Source: Pseudomonadota bacterium (GTDB lineage: Bacteria; Pseudomonadota; Gammaproteobacteria; Burkholderiales; Burkholderiaceae). Taken from it: a DNA stretch of 37,110 nucleotides. Location of the stretch: assembly GCA_963205525.1 (NCBI GenBank), contig CAUJJP010000240.1:1-37110 (forward strand). Direction: 5' to 3'. The notes below the pieces were generated by a model. It saw only the letters and a list, made by a program, of their open reading frames with translations. It was not told where the DNA came from and searched no databases. Of the stretch, positions 14,709 through 22,897 are shown piece by piece (the stretch's first letter is position 1; each line of letters starts with the position of its first letter). The translations under genes were made by a program, and so were the position numbers.

Positions 14709-15104
14709 ATGGATGAAAACCTGCTCGATGCGGTGCGCTGGAACGCCGACGGCCTGGTGCCCGTGATCGCCCAGGAGCGCGCCAGCAAGGACGTGCTGAT
14801 GGTGGCCTGGATGAACCGCGAGGCGCTGGCGCTGACCGCCAGCGGCGGGCAGGCGGTGTACTGGAGCCGCTCGCGCCAGCGCCTGTGGCACAAGGGCGAG
14901 GAGTCCGGCCACGTGCAGCAGGTGCACGAGATCCGGATCGACTGCGACGCCGACGTCGTCCTGCTGCAGGTGACGCAGCTCGGGCACGAGCCCGGCATCG
15001 CCTGCCACACCGGACGCCACAGCTGCTTCTTCCGGGTCTGGAAGAATGGCCAGTGGCAGCCGGTCGACCCGGTGCTGAAGGATCCGCGGAGCATTTACGA
15101 GTGA
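14709..15104 (+). CDS. hisI: Phosphoribosyl-AMP cyclohydrolase
   Basis: Third step of histidine biosynthesis: opens the adenine ring of phosphoribosyl-AMP. It has 131 residues, the length of the stand-alone enzyme. Visible family segments are [12 protein letters not shown] (about 29-40), [18 protein letters not shown] (about 51-68), and the metal-binding [12 protein letters not shown] and [11 protein letters not shown], with conserved Asp and Cys residues. The ATG at 14709 follows mutT by 8 nt. Its stop overlaps the hisE GTG start (GTGA), so the two are coupled. As usual in betaproteobacteria, hisI and hisE are separate genes, not a fusion. Confidence 0.95.
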   Translation: MDENLLDAVRWNADGLVPVIAQERASKDVLMVAWMNREALALTASGGQAVYWSRSRQRLWHKGEESGHVQQVHEIRIDCDADVVLLQVTQLGHEPGIACHTGRHSCFFRVWKNGQWQPVDPVLKDPRSIYE

Positions 15105-15448
15105 GCAGCAACGACACCCTGGGCCGGCTGGCCGACGTCATCGAATCGCGCCGCGGCGCCGACCCTGACCAGAGCTATGTCGCGCGCCTGTTCCACAAGG
15201 GGCAGGACGCGATGCTCAAGAAGGTCGGCGAGGAGGCCACCGAGGTCGTGATGGCGGCCAAGGATGGCGAGCCGGCAAAGCTGGTCGGCGAGGTCGCCGA
15301 CCTCTGGTTCCACACCCTGATCGTGCTCGCGGCGCACGGCCTGCGGCCGGCCGACGTGCTGGCCGAGCTGCAGCGGCGCGAGGGCTTGTCGGGGCTGGAG
15401 GAGTTCGCGCTGCGCAAGGCGCGCGCGCGCGAGCAAGGACAGGTTTGA
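15101..15448 (+). CDS. hisE: Phosphoribosyl-ATP pyrophosphatase
   Basis: Second step of histidine biosynthesis: removes pyrophosphate from phosphoribosyl-ATP. It has 115 residues of the all-alpha MazG-like fold. The motif [15 protein letters not shown] (about 42-56) holds the glutamates that bind magnesium, followed by [11 protein letters not shown] (about 66-76). The GTG start overlaps the hisI stop by four bases (GTGA). The next gene, hinT, begins 11 nt after its stop. Confidence 0.94.
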   Translation: MSSNDTLGRLADVIESRRGADPDQSYVARLFHKGQDAMLKKVGEEATEVVMAAKDGEPAKLVGEVADLWFHTLIVLAAHGLRPADVLAELQRREGLSGLEEFALRKARAREQGQV

Positions 15449-15459
15449 CGAGGACAGCG

Positions 15460-15807
15460 ATGGCAAGCGACCCGGACTGCATCTTCTGCAAGATCGTCGG
15501 CGGCCAGATCCCGGCCCGCAAGGTGCACGAGGACGATGAACTTCTGGCCTTCCACGACATCAACCCCTGGGCGCCGGTGCACGTGCTCATCATCCCCAGG
15601 CGGCATGTCGCGACCCTGTACGACACCACGCCCGAGGACGCGCCCCTGCTCGGCCGCATGCTGGCGCTGGCGCCGCGGCTGATGCGCCAGCTCGGGGTGG
15701 AGGACGGATTCCGCACCGTCGTCAACACCGGTGCGAACGGCGGGCAGGAAGTCTTCCACCTGCACATGCACGCCTTCGGCGGGCCGCGGCCGTGGAAGCG
15801 CGGGTGA
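15460..15807 (+). CDS. hinT: HIT-family nucleotide hydrolase (HinT-like)
   Basis: Histidine-triad purine nucleoside phosphoramidase, 115 residues. The N-terminal [14 protein letters not shown], the central [19 protein letters not shown] and the active-site triad HLHMHAFGG (about 102-110) are all intact. The ATG at 15460 is preferred over an upstream TTG at 15445 because a GAGGA Shine-Dalgarno sequence lies 7 nt upstream and the family N terminus begins there. It lies between hisE and tatA, an arrangement found in many Burkholderiales. Confidence 0.9.
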   Translation: MASDPDCIFCKIVGGQIPARKVHEDDELLAFHDINPWAPVHVLIIPRRHVATLYDTTPEDAPLLGRMLALAPRLMRQLGVEDGFRTVVNTGANGGQEVFHLHMHAFGGPRPWKRG

Positions 15808-15828
15808 GTCCCGATGCCGGGCCTCACC

Positions 15829-15834
15829 TAGAAT
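15829..15834 (+). promoter_or_regulatory. Putative -10 element of tatA
   Basis: TAGAAT lies 25 bp before the tatA ATG, in the 52-bp hinT-tatA gap. The same CTAGAAT heptamer occurs before petA and before the tRNA gene. The -35 is not recognisable. Confidence 0.35.
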
Positions 15835-15859
15835 TCGCGGTTGCTTTCGGGAGACAGAC

Positions 15860-16102
15860 ATGGGTTCATTCAGCATCTGGCACTGGCTGATCGTGCTGCT
15901 GGTCGTGGTGTTGATCTTCGGCACGAAGAAGCTGAAGAACATCGGTTCCGACCTCGGATCCGCGGTGAAGGGCTTCAAGGACGGCGTCAAGGGCGCCGGC
16001 GAGGTGGCCGACGAGCAGGCCGGCGCCCCGGCGGCGCAGGTGACGGCGTCCAAGCGTGCCGACGCCGACACGGTCGACGTCGAAGCCAAGACGCGCTCCT
16101 GA
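15860..16102 (+). CDS. tatA: Sec-independent translocase subunit TatA
   Basis: Pore-forming component of the twin-arginine translocation system, which exports folded proteins. It has 80 residues: a short periplasmic start, one transmembrane helix ([15 protein letters not shown], about 7-21), a hinge and the amphipathic helix [20 protein letters not shown] (about 23-42), then a charged, variable tail. A GGGAG Shine-Dalgarno sequence precedes the ATG. It is followed by tatB and tatC in the usual order. The Rieske protein encoded by petA in this window is a likely substrate. Confidence 0.95.
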   Translation: MGSFSIWHWLIVLLVVVLIFGTKKLKNIGSDLGSAVKGFKDGVKGAGEVADEQAGAPAAQVTASKRADADTVDVEAKTRS

Positions 16103-16139
16103 ATCGCCAGGACACCGGTTCCAGCCTGATCGCGCGGCG

Positions 16140-16637
16140 ATGATCGACTTCGGTTTCGACAAGCTGGCCCTGATCGGGGCGGTGGCCTTGATCGTCATCG
16201 GGCCCGAGAAGCTGCCGCGCGTGGCGCGCACCATGGGTCATCTGTTCGGCAAGGCGCAGCGCTACGTCGCCGAGGTGAAGGCCGAGGTCAACCGTTCCAT
16301 CGAGCTTGACGAGCTGAAGAAGGTGAAGACCCAGTTCGAGGACGCGGCGCGCGACGTCCAGCACAGCGTCGAGCAGAACGTGCGCGACGCCAACCAGGCG
16401 CTGCAAGGACTGGAGGACGACTGGCGCGGTGCGACGGATGCCGGCGGCGGCAGCGCCGACGCCAGCCCGGCCTGGGAGCCGCTGCGCACGCCCGCCTACC
16501 GGCCGCCGCGCAAGAACTGGCGCCTCAAGCGCGGCGCCCTGCCGCAGTGGTACAAGCAGCGCCACGGCGTGCGCAGCAAGGCGCAGTCGGGCGCGGCGCG
16601 GGTGGCGCGCTTTCGCCCGCCCGGTCTGCGCGGATGA
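16140..16637 (+). CDS. tatB: Sec-independent translocase subunit TatB
   Basis: Forms the signal-peptide receptor with TatC. It has 165 residues, with the N-terminal helix [19 protein letters not shown] and the conserved [14 protein letters not shown] segment (about 20-33) that separates TatB from TatA. An amphipathic charged helix follows (about 35-95). The C-terminal 65 residues are Pro- and Arg-rich and probably disordered. The last four bases overlap the tatC start (ATGA), showing coupling. Confidence 0.94.
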   Translation: MIDFGFDKLALIGAVALIVIGPEKLPRVARTMGHLFGKAQRYVAEVKAEVNRSIELDELKKVKTQFEDAARDVQHSVEQNVRDANQALQGLEDDWRGATDAGGGSADASPAWEPLRTPAYRPPRKNWRLKRGALPQWYKQRHGVRSKAQSGAARVARFRPPGLRG

Positions 16638-17404
16638 GCAAGCCCGACCCCGAAGACGAACTGGCGGGCACCGAAGCGCCCTTCGTCTCCCACCTGATCG
16701 AGCTGCGCGACCGGATGATCCGGGCGCTGATCGCGGTCGGCATCGTGTTCGGCGCCCTCATGCTCTGGCCGGGCGCGGGGGCGCTGTACGACCTGCTGGC
16801 GGCGCCGCTGGTCAAGCACCTGCCGCAGGGCGCGACGCTGATCGCCACCAACGTCATCACCCCCTTTCTGGTGCCGTTGAAGATCGCGCTCATGGCGGCC
16901 TTCCTGATCGCGCTGCCCTATGTGCTGTACCAGGTCTGGGCTTTCGTGGCGCCGGGGCTGTACTCGCACGAGAAGAAGATGGTGCTGCCGCTGGTGATCT
17001 CCAGCACCATCCTGTTCCTGGTCGGGGTGGCCTTCGTCTACTTCGTCGTCATCCCGGGGCTGGCCGGCTTCATCCAGAAGGTGGCGCCGGCGAGCATCAC
17101 GGCCGCGCCTGACGTCGAGGAGTACTTCGGCTTCGTGCTCACCCTGTTCCTCGTCTTCGGCATCGCCTTCGAGGTGCCGATCGCGGTCATCGTGCTGGTG
17201 CGCATCGGGGTCGTCACGGTCGAGCAGCTGCGCAAGGTGCGCGGCTACTTCATCGTCGGCAGCTTCGTCGCCGCCGCCGTCGTCACGCCGCCGGACGTGA
17301 TCTCGCAGCTTGCGCTCGCGATCCCGATGTGCCTGCTCTACGAGGCCGGCATCCTCGCCGCCGCCATGTTCGCCAAGCAGGGCAAGACGGCCGAGGAAGC
17401 CTAG
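16634..17404 (+). CDS. tatC: Sec-independent translocase subunit TatC
   Basis: Six-helix membrane protein that recognises the twin-arginine motif. It has 256 residues. The N-terminal [16 protein letters not shown] (about 17-32) carries the conserved Glu and Arg of the signal-peptide site. The cytoplasmic loop [17 protein letters not shown] and the FGIAFEVPI segment are diagnostic. The ATG at 16634 overlaps the tatB stop. The cytoplasmic C-terminal tail is short. Confidence 0.96.
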   Translation: MSKPDPEDELAGTEAPFVSHLIELRDRMIRALIAVGIVFGALMLWPGAGALYDLLAAPLVKHLPQGATLIATNVITPFLVPLKIALMAAFLIALPYVLYQVWAFVAPGLYSHEKKMVLPLVISSTILFLVGVAFVYFVVIPGLAGFIQKVAPASITAAPDVEEYFGFVLTLFLVFGIAFEVPIAVIVLVRIGVVTVEQLRKVRGYFIVGSFVAAAVVTPPDVISQLALAIPMCLLYEAGILAAAMFAKQGKTAEEA

Positions 17405-17472
17405 CCGGGTGGATTCGGCGCGCACGGGGCGAGCACGGCGACTGCCTGCAAGATTCGACGCCGGGAACACCC

Positions 17473-18219
17473 ATGGTTGACCGCGACACGCTGGACGCCA
17501 GGCTGCAGGAGCTGCTGCAGCCGGCGGCGTTCAAGGACTACGGGCCGAACGGTCTGCAGGTCGAGGGGCGGCGCGAGCTGCGCCACCTGGTCAGCGGCGT
17601 CACCGCCAGCCTGGCCCTCATCGAGGCCGCGGTCGCCGATGGGGCCGACGCCATCCTGGTCCACCACGGCCTGTTCTGGCGCGGCCACGACGGCTGCCTG
17701 AGCGGCTGGCTGCGCCAGCGCGTGGCGCGCCTGCTGGCGCACGACATCAACCTCTTCGCCTACCACCTGCCGCTGGACGCGCACCCCGAGCTCGGCAACA
17801 ACGCCCAGCTCGGGCTGCGCCTGGGCCTGCGCGCCGACGCCCGCTTCGGCGAGCAGCAGCTCGGTTTCATCGGTCCGGCGGCGGACGCGGGGCTGGCGGA
17901 CTTCGTGGCACGCATCGAGGCTGCGCTGCAGCGCGCGCCGCTGGTGCTGGCCGGCGACGGCCGGCCGCTGCGGCGCGTGGCCTGGTGCAGCGGCGGTGCG
18001 CAGGGATTCTTCGAGGCCGCGATCGCCGCCGGTGCCGACGCCTTCCTCACCGGCGAGATCTCGGAGCCGCAGGCGCACCTCGCGCGCGAAACCGGGGTTG
18101 CCTTCCTCGCCTGCGGCCACCACGCGACCGAGCGCTACGGTGCGCCCGCGGTGGCGGCGCAGCTGGCGCGCGAGCTCGGGCTGAGCCATCGCTTCATCGA
18201 GATCGAGAACCCGGGATGA
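17473..18219 (+). CDS. Nif3-like dinuclear metal centre protein (YbgI family)
   Basis: 248-residue member of the Nif3/YbgI family, which forms a toroidal hexamer with a two-metal site. Some members have been linked to GTP cyclohydrolase I-type activity, but the role is uncertain. Metal ligands are expected in ILVHHGLFW (about 57-65), AYHLPLDAHPELGNN (about 96-110) and CGHHATERYG (about 216-225), all present. The YGPNGLQVEG N-terminal signature is intact. Its stop overlaps the start of the pdxA-like gene by four bases (ATGA), so the two are translationally coupled. Confidence 0.88.
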   Translation: MVDRDTLDARLQELLQPAAFKDYGPNGLQVEGRRELRHLVSGVTASLALIEAAVADGADAILVHHGLFWRGHDGCLSGWLRQRVARLLAHDINLFAYHLPLDAHPELGNNAQLGLRLGLRADARFGEQQLGFIGPAADAGLADFVARIEAALQRAPLVLAGDGRPLRRVAWCSGGAQGFFEAAIAAGADAFLTGEISEPQAHLARETGVAFLACGHHATERYGAPAVAAQLARELGLSHRFIEIENPG

Positions 18220-19244
18220 ATCAGGCCCCAGTCCGCGTCGACGACACCGGCGCCCCGCCGCTGCTCGTGACCATGGGTGACGCCGCCGGCATCGGCCCGG
18301 AAATCATCGCCCGCGCTGCACTTTCGGGCGAGCTGCGCGATGCGGTGCTGGTCGGTGACCCGGCTGTGCTGCGGCGCGCCGCCGCACTGTGCGGCGGCGT
18401 CGGCCCGCTGGCGGTCCTGGACACGCCGCTGGACCTGGCGCCGCCCGGGGCCTTGCGCATCGTCCGCCCGGCGGCGCTGCCAACGGGGCTGGATGCCCTG
18501 CCCTGGGGACGGGTGAGCGCGCAGGCCGGGCGCGCCGCCGCGGTCTGCATCGAGGCCGCAGTGGCCGCGCTGCAGGCCGGCCAGGGGCGGGCGCTGGTGA
18601 CCGCGCCGCTGCACAAGGAGGCACTGGCCGCGGCCGGCGTGCCCTACCCGGGCCACACCGAGATGCTGCAGGCGCTGGCTGCGCGGCCCGGTGCGGCGCC
18701 GCCTGCGGTGCGCATGATGCTGGCCAACCCCGAGCTGCGGGTGGTGCTGGCGACCATCCACCTCGCCTTGCGCAACGCGATCGCGGCGCTGGACTTCGAC
18801 GCCGTGCGCTCGACGATAGGCATCGCGCACGCGGCCGCCCGCGGCTGGGGCCTGCAGGCGCCGCGGATCGCGGTTGCGGGGCTGAACCCGCACGCCGGCG
18901 AGGGCGGCCTGTTCGGCGATGAGGAGATCCGTTTCATCGCCCCCGCAGTGCAGGCGGCGCGCGCCGACGGCATCGACGCCAGCGGCCCCTGGGCGCCGGA
19001 CACCGTGTTCATGCGCGCGCGCCGCGGCGAGTTCGACCTCGTGGTGGCGATGACGCACGACCACGGGCTGATTCCGGTCAAGTACCTGGGGGTGGAGGAG
19101 GGCGTGAACGTGACCCTGGGCCTGCCCTTCGTGCGCACCAGCCCGGACCACGGCACCGCGTTCGACATCGCCGGCCAGGGCCGCGCCGACCCGGCGAGCC
19201 TGATCGCCGCGCTGCGCATGGCGCGCGCGCTGGCTGGCGCTTGA
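18216..19244 (+). CDS. pdxA: PdxA-family dehydrogenase (4-hydroxythreonine-4-phosphate dehydrogenase)
   Basis: 342-residue NAD-dependent metal enzyme. In pyridoxal phosphate synthesis PdxA oxidises 4-phosphohydroxy-L-threonine. The three metal histidines can be placed at His182, His226 (NPHAGEGG) and His281 (THDHG), with VTAPLHKEAL (about 128-137) and RTSPDHGTAFDIAG (about 307-320). The N-terminal TMGDAAGIGPEI resembles the MGDPAGIGPEI of PdxA2-type paralogues more than the GEPAGIGPD of E. coli PdxA. It is coupled to the Nif3-like gene rather than to surA/ksgA, so a paralogue acting on another phosphorylated acid cannot be excluded. Direct 10-mer repeats GAGCAGGCCT follow the gene at 19253-19272. 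Confidence 0.82.
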   Translation: MNQAPVRVDDTGAPPLLVTMGDAAGIGPEIIARAALSGELRDAVLVGDPAVLRRAAALCGGVGPLAVLDTPLDLAPPGALRIVRPAALPTGLDALPWGRVSAQAGRAAAVCIEAAVAALQAGQGRALVTAPLHKEALAAAGVPYPGHTEMLQALAARPGAAPPAVRMMLANPELRVVLATIHLALRNAIAALDFDAVRSTIGIAHAAARGWGLQAPRIAVAGLNPHAGEGGLFGDEEIRFIAPAVQAARADGIDASGPWAPDTVFMRARRGEFDLVVAMTHDHGLIPVKYLGVEEGVNVTLGLPFVRTSPDHGTAFDIAGQGRADPASLIAALRMARALAGA

Positions 19245-19315
19245 GGGTGGCCGAGCAGGCCTGAGCAGGCCTGAGCGGGCCCGGCTGACGCAGTCCGCAG
19301 TCCGCAGCCCGCCGC

Positions 19316-21646
19316 TCAGGCGCTCGCGCCGACCCCGGCGAGCTGGCGCCGCGCGCGTGCGGTGGCGCGTTCCAGCAGGTAGGCGCTCTCGAAGGCGCGG
19401 AAACGCTTGCCCTCGCACAGGCGCGCGAGCATGCGGTGGGTGAGCGAGATCGTCTGCTTGTGGCGCTGGCCGTGGGTGAAGACGAAGAAGGTGCGGCCCG
19501 GGCTGACGTGGGTGAGCTTGACCTTCTGCCAACCGCCGTCCACGTGCATCTGGTAGGCGTAGCCGAGCTCCACGTGCTCGACCAGCGACTTGCCCAGCAT
19601 GGGCTCGGGCGGCTCGGGCTCGGGCAGGCCGGCGATGCGCAGGTCCTGTTCGGCCACCGGCGCTTCGCCGCTGAGGTCTATGTCCACCGGCGCGCGCCAG
19701 TCGATTCGGCTGTCGTCGACGAGGCCGACCTGGCGCGCCTCTTCCGGCGTGAAGCGCGGCTCGTCGATCGCGTCGTGCAGCACCGGAAGCGCGGCGCTGG
19801 CCGGCGGCAGTTCCTCCCGGCGCGGCATCGGTGACTGGAAGGCGCTGTCGACCTGGCGCGCCAGCAGGTTCCAGTCCAGCGTGGACAGTGCCTGCGGTGC
19901 CTTCAGCGACTCGGCGTGCGCGGGCAGCAGCAGGCCGAAGAAGGCCTTGCGTTCGGGCTCCGGCCAGGCCACCAGGTCCATGCCTTCGTTCAGGCCCTGC
20001 ATCAGGCGCGGCAGGGTGGCGAGGAAGTCCTTGCGCTGGGCCGGCGTGCCCTTGGGCTGCACGCTCATGTAGAGATCGCGCGCCACCGCGCGCAGCTGCG
20101 CGACGCGCTCGCCGTCGGCGCCGTGCTTGAGCGCGGCCTGCACCAGCACCCGGCTCCAGACGTCGGTCAGGAAGGCGCGCACGAAGTCGTGCCCGCTCAG
20201 GTTCTTGAGTTCTCCCGCGAGCTGGTCGGCGTAGCGCCGGCCCAGGCGCAGCGCCGCTTCCTTGTCGGCCAGCACGGCCGTCGGGTCACCGCCGCGGGTG
20301 TCCGCTTCACTGCGTTCCTGCTCGTCGACGAAGTGCTCGAGCTCGCCCAGCTTCTGTTCGTAGACGTCGATCTGGTCGAAGTCGCCGTCGACGATGTCGT
20401 CGATGAGCGCCTTCACGTGGGCCAGGAAGCGCTGCGCGGCGTCGTCGCCGAAGTCGTCGAAAGCCGCACCCAGCGAGGCGACGCGGTTGACGAAGCGGCG
20501 CACCGGGTGCTTGCGCGAGGAGAAGAAGCTGGGGTCTCCGAGCGCCGCGCGCAGCATGGGCAGCTGCAGCCTGGCGATCTGGCGCGCCATCTGCGGCGGC
20601 ACCTTGGGGTCGGCCAGGATCTGGTCGAACAAGGTGCCGATGATGTCGATGACGAGATGGTCGAGATTGCCGCGCGCGGCGCGCCGCAGCTCGTCGCGGT
20701 GGGCGTGTATCAGGTTCGCCGGCACCGAGCCGCCGCCTTCGTCGCTCCAGCCGCTGCCGGCGTGCGGGCCACTCGGCTCCACGTGCGCAAGCTGGCGGAT
20801 CAGCGACATCATCTGCGGATCGACGTAGCCGAAGCTGGCGCCGCCGGAGCCGCCCGGGCGTGCGCCGCGGCCGCCGGTGCTCGGGCCGTGCCGGCTCGCG
20901 CTGTAGCCGCTGCCCGGCGCCCAGCCACTGCGCGACGCAGCACTGCCCGCGAAGTCGCGCCCGCTGTCGCCGCTGTCGTGCAGCGAGTCGTAGCCCGAGG
21001 CGTGGCGGCTGTGCTGGGCGCGCGCGCGCACGCTCAAGCCGGCCGGCTGCACGCCGGCGTTGCGCAGGTCGGCGATGATGGCGGCGTAGGTGGCGCGCAT
21101 TTCGAGCGCCAGCACGCGACCGAGCTCGCTTTGCAGCAGCTGGCGCACGTCCTCGCGCTCGCTCACCGCCTCCAGGCCCTTGAGCAGCGCCAGGCCCACG
21201 GTCTCGGGCCGCAGCGGGTTGCGCTCCGCGGTCGGTCCGAGCAGCGAGCCGATGTAGCCCTCGAGCTCGCGCAGCTCCCACTCGCAGGCGTGCTGCACCT
21301 CCATGCCGAAGCGGTCGGCAGAGATCTTGCGTTCGACCTCGCGGTCGTCCACCAGGGCGAGCGTGTCCCAGTCGGTGGCCGCACCGCTGCGCGAGGCGGG
21401 CGCGCTGTCGCGCCGCAAGCGCTCGTCCAGGCACTCGCCGAAGGCGAGCACGAACATCGCCGACTTGCGGCTGAGCTCGAACTGCGAACCCAGCAGCGAA
21501 TCGCGCTGGTGCACGCTGCCGGCGGCGAGCGCAGCCAGCCCCAGGCTCTCGACCGTGCGGTCGGCCGACGCCCGCGCCGCCTGCTTCAGTCGCTGGGCAG
21601 CGGCTTCGAGCAGGGCGTGCAGGCGGTGGATGGGCAGGCGGTTCAT
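19316..21646 (-). CDS. DUF1631 family protein
   Basis: 776-residue cytoplasmic protein of the DUF1631 family; its function is not established. Residues 1-200 are helical with many charged residues. A Gly/Ser/Arg-rich linker covers about 205-280, and a long helical core follows (about 285-620). The C-terminal part (about 690-770: VELGYAYQMHVDGGWQKVKL, SPGRTFFVFTHGQ) looks like a small beta domain of the kind seen in PilZ-like modules, though no RxxxR c-di-GMP motif was recognised. It lies 67 bp downstream of mscL on the same strand. The start ATG at 21646 has no obvious Shine-Dalgarno sequence. Confidence 0.82.
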   Translation of the reverse strand: MNRLPIHRLHALLEAAAQRLKQAARASADRTVESLGLAALAAGSVHQRDSLLGSQFELSRKSAMFVLAFGECLDERLRRDSAPASRSGAATDWDTLALVDDREVERKISADRFGMEVQHACEWELRELEGYIGSLLGPTAERNPLRPETVGLALLKGLEAVSEREDVRQLLQSELGRVLALEMRATYAAIIADLRNAGVQPAGLSVRARAQHSRHASGYDSLHDSGDSGRDFAGSAASRSGWAPGSGYSASRHGPSTGGRGARPGGSGGASFGYVDPQMMSLIRQLAHVEPSGPHAGSGWSDEGGGSVPANLIHAHRDELRRAARGNLDHLVIDIIGTLFDQILADPKVPPQMARQIARLQLPMLRAALGDPSFFSSRKHPVRRFVNRVASLGAAFDDFGDDAAQRFLAHVKALIDDIVDGDFDQIDVYEQKLGELEHFVDEQERSEADTRGGDPTAVLADKEAALRLGRRYADQLAGELKNLSGHDFVRAFLTDVWSRVLVQAALKHGADGERVAQLRAVARDLYMSVQPKGTPAQRKDFLATLPRLMQGLNEGMDLVAWPEPERKAFFGLLLPAHAESLKAPQALSTLDWNLLARQVDSAFQSPMPRREELPPASAALPVLHDAIDEPRFTPEEARQVGLVDDSRIDWRAPVDIDLSGEAPVAEQDLRIAGLPEPEPPEPMLGKSLVEHVELGYAYQMHVDGGWQKVKLTHVSPGRTFFVFTHGQRHKQTISLTHRMLARLCEGKRFRAFESAYLLERATARARRQLAGVGASA

Positions 21647-21713
21647 GGGGCGGACAGGCGCGGGTGACAGTATGCGACTTCGCCCGCCCCGGCGAAGGCG
21701 CGGGAAGCGGCGC

Positions 21714-22139
21714 TCAAGCCCGCTTGTTCAGTGCATCGCGTATCTCGCGCAGCAAGAGCACGTCTTCGGGTGTCGGCGCCGCGGGCGCAGGTGGCTCGGC
21801 CGGCGCCTCGCGCTTGAGGCGGTTGATCTGCTTGACCATGACGAAGATGATGAAAGCCAGGATCAGGAAGTTCAGCGCCACCGTGATGAAGCTGCCGTAG
21901 GCGAACACCGCGCCGGCCTTCTTCGCCTCCGCCAGCACGGTCTCGGTCTGGCCGGCCAGGGGAATGAAGTAGTTGCTGAAGTCCAGGCCGCCGAAGATCT
22001 TGCTGACCACCGGCATGATGAGGTCGTCGACCAGCGAGCTGACGATCTTGCCGAAGGCGCCGCCGATGATGACGCCCACGGCCAGGTCGACGACGCTGCC
22101 CTTGCTGGCGAACTCCTTGAACTCGGTCATGAACCCCAT
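21714..22139 (-). CDS. mscL: Large-conductance mechanosensitive channel
   Basis: Homopentameric channel that opens under membrane tension and releases solutes during hypo-osmotic shock. It has 141 residues. TM1 with the pore-lining [20 protein letters not shown] (about 16-35) and TM2 (about 76-100, [19 protein letters not shown]) flank a periplasmic loop of the usual length. The C-terminal cytoplasmic helix [13 protein letters not shown] is also present. A GGGAGG Shine-Dalgarno sequence precedes the ATG at 22139. The gene is divergent from petA, sharing the 22140-22274 gap. Confidence 0.96.
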   Translation of the reverse strand: MGFMTEFKEFASKGSVVDLAVGVIIGGAFGKIVSSLVDDLIMPVVSKIFGGLDFSNYFIPLAGQTETVLAEAKKAGAVFAYGSFITVALNFLILAFIIFVMVKQINRLKREAPAEPPAPAAPTPEDVLLLREIRDALNKRA

Positions 22140-22218
22140 GCGAAACCTCCCTGTGATGGCGGACTGCTCGGGTCGAGCGCGGCGATTGTGCCTGCCGGGG
22201 CGCCCAATTGCGCTGGGC

Positions 22219-22224
22219 TAGAAT
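22219..22224 (+). promoter_or_regulatory. Putative -10 element of petA
   Basis: TAGAAT lies 50 bp before the petA ATG, in the same CTAGAAT context as before tatA and the tRNA gene. No matching -35 is seen at standard spacing. Confidence 0.35.
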
Positions 22225-22274
22225 CCCGGGTTGACCGGAACGCCAATGTTCCCCCTGCTCCTTCGAGGATAAGC

Positions 22275-22871
22275 ATGAGCGACGCTGCCATCGACCGCAG
22301 CCGACGGACCTGGATCGCGATCACCTGCGGCGCCGGCGCCGCAGGCGGCGTGGCCACCGCGGTGCCTTTCGTCAGCACCTTCACCCCGTCGGAGCGTGCC
22401 AAAGCCGCCGGTGCGCCGGTGCGGGTGGACATCGGCGCGCTGCAGCCGGGCGAGAAGATGACGGTGGAGTGGCGCGGCAAGCCGGTGTGGATCCTGCGTC
22501 GCACGCAGGAGATGCTGGCCACGCTGAAGACGACCGACGCCGAGGTCGCCGACCCCAACTCGGACCGCAAGCAGTACCCGACGCCCGAGTACGCGAAGAA
22601 CGAGTGGCGCTCCATCAAGCCCGAGTACCTGGTGGTGGTGGGAATCTGCTCGCACCTGGGCTGCTCGCCGACCGACAAGCTGCAGCCCGGCGCCCAGCCC
22701 TCGCTGCCCGACAACTGGGAGGGCGGCTTCCTCTGCCCCTGCCACGGCTCGACCTTCGACCTTGCCGGCCGCGTGTTCAAGAACAAGCCGGCGCCGGACA
22801 ACCTCGAGGTTCCGCCCTACATGTACCTGTCCGACACCACGCTGTTGATCGGCGAGGACAAGCAGGCCTGA
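22275..22871 (+). CDS. petA: Ubiquinol-cytochrome c reductase Rieske iron-sulfur subunit
   Basis: 198-residue [2Fe-2S] subunit of the bc1 complex that takes an electron from ubiquinol and passes it to cytochrome c1. Residues 10-33 form the N-terminal membrane anchor, which also acts as a Tat-type signal (DRSRRTW at 7-13 precedes the helix). Cluster ligands are Cys125 and His127 (CSHLGC) and Cys154 and His157 (CPCHGS); Cys130 and Cys156 should form the stabilising disulfide. The ATG at 22275 follows a GAGGA Shine-Dalgarno sequence. It is the first gene of petABC. tatABC 5 kb upstream would export it. Confidence 0.96.
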   Translation: MSDAAIDRSRRTWIAITCGAGAAGGVATAVPFVSTFTPSERAKAAGAPVRVDIGALQPGEKMTVEWRGKPVWILRRTQEMLATLKTTDAEVADPNSDRKQYPTPEYAKNEWRSIKPEYLVVVGICSHLGCSPTDKLQPGAQPSLPDNWEGGFLCPCHGSTFDLAGRVFKNKPAPDNLEVPPYMYLSDTTLLIGEDKQA

Positions 22872-22897
22872 CCCGGCGCACGGACCCAGAGGACGAC

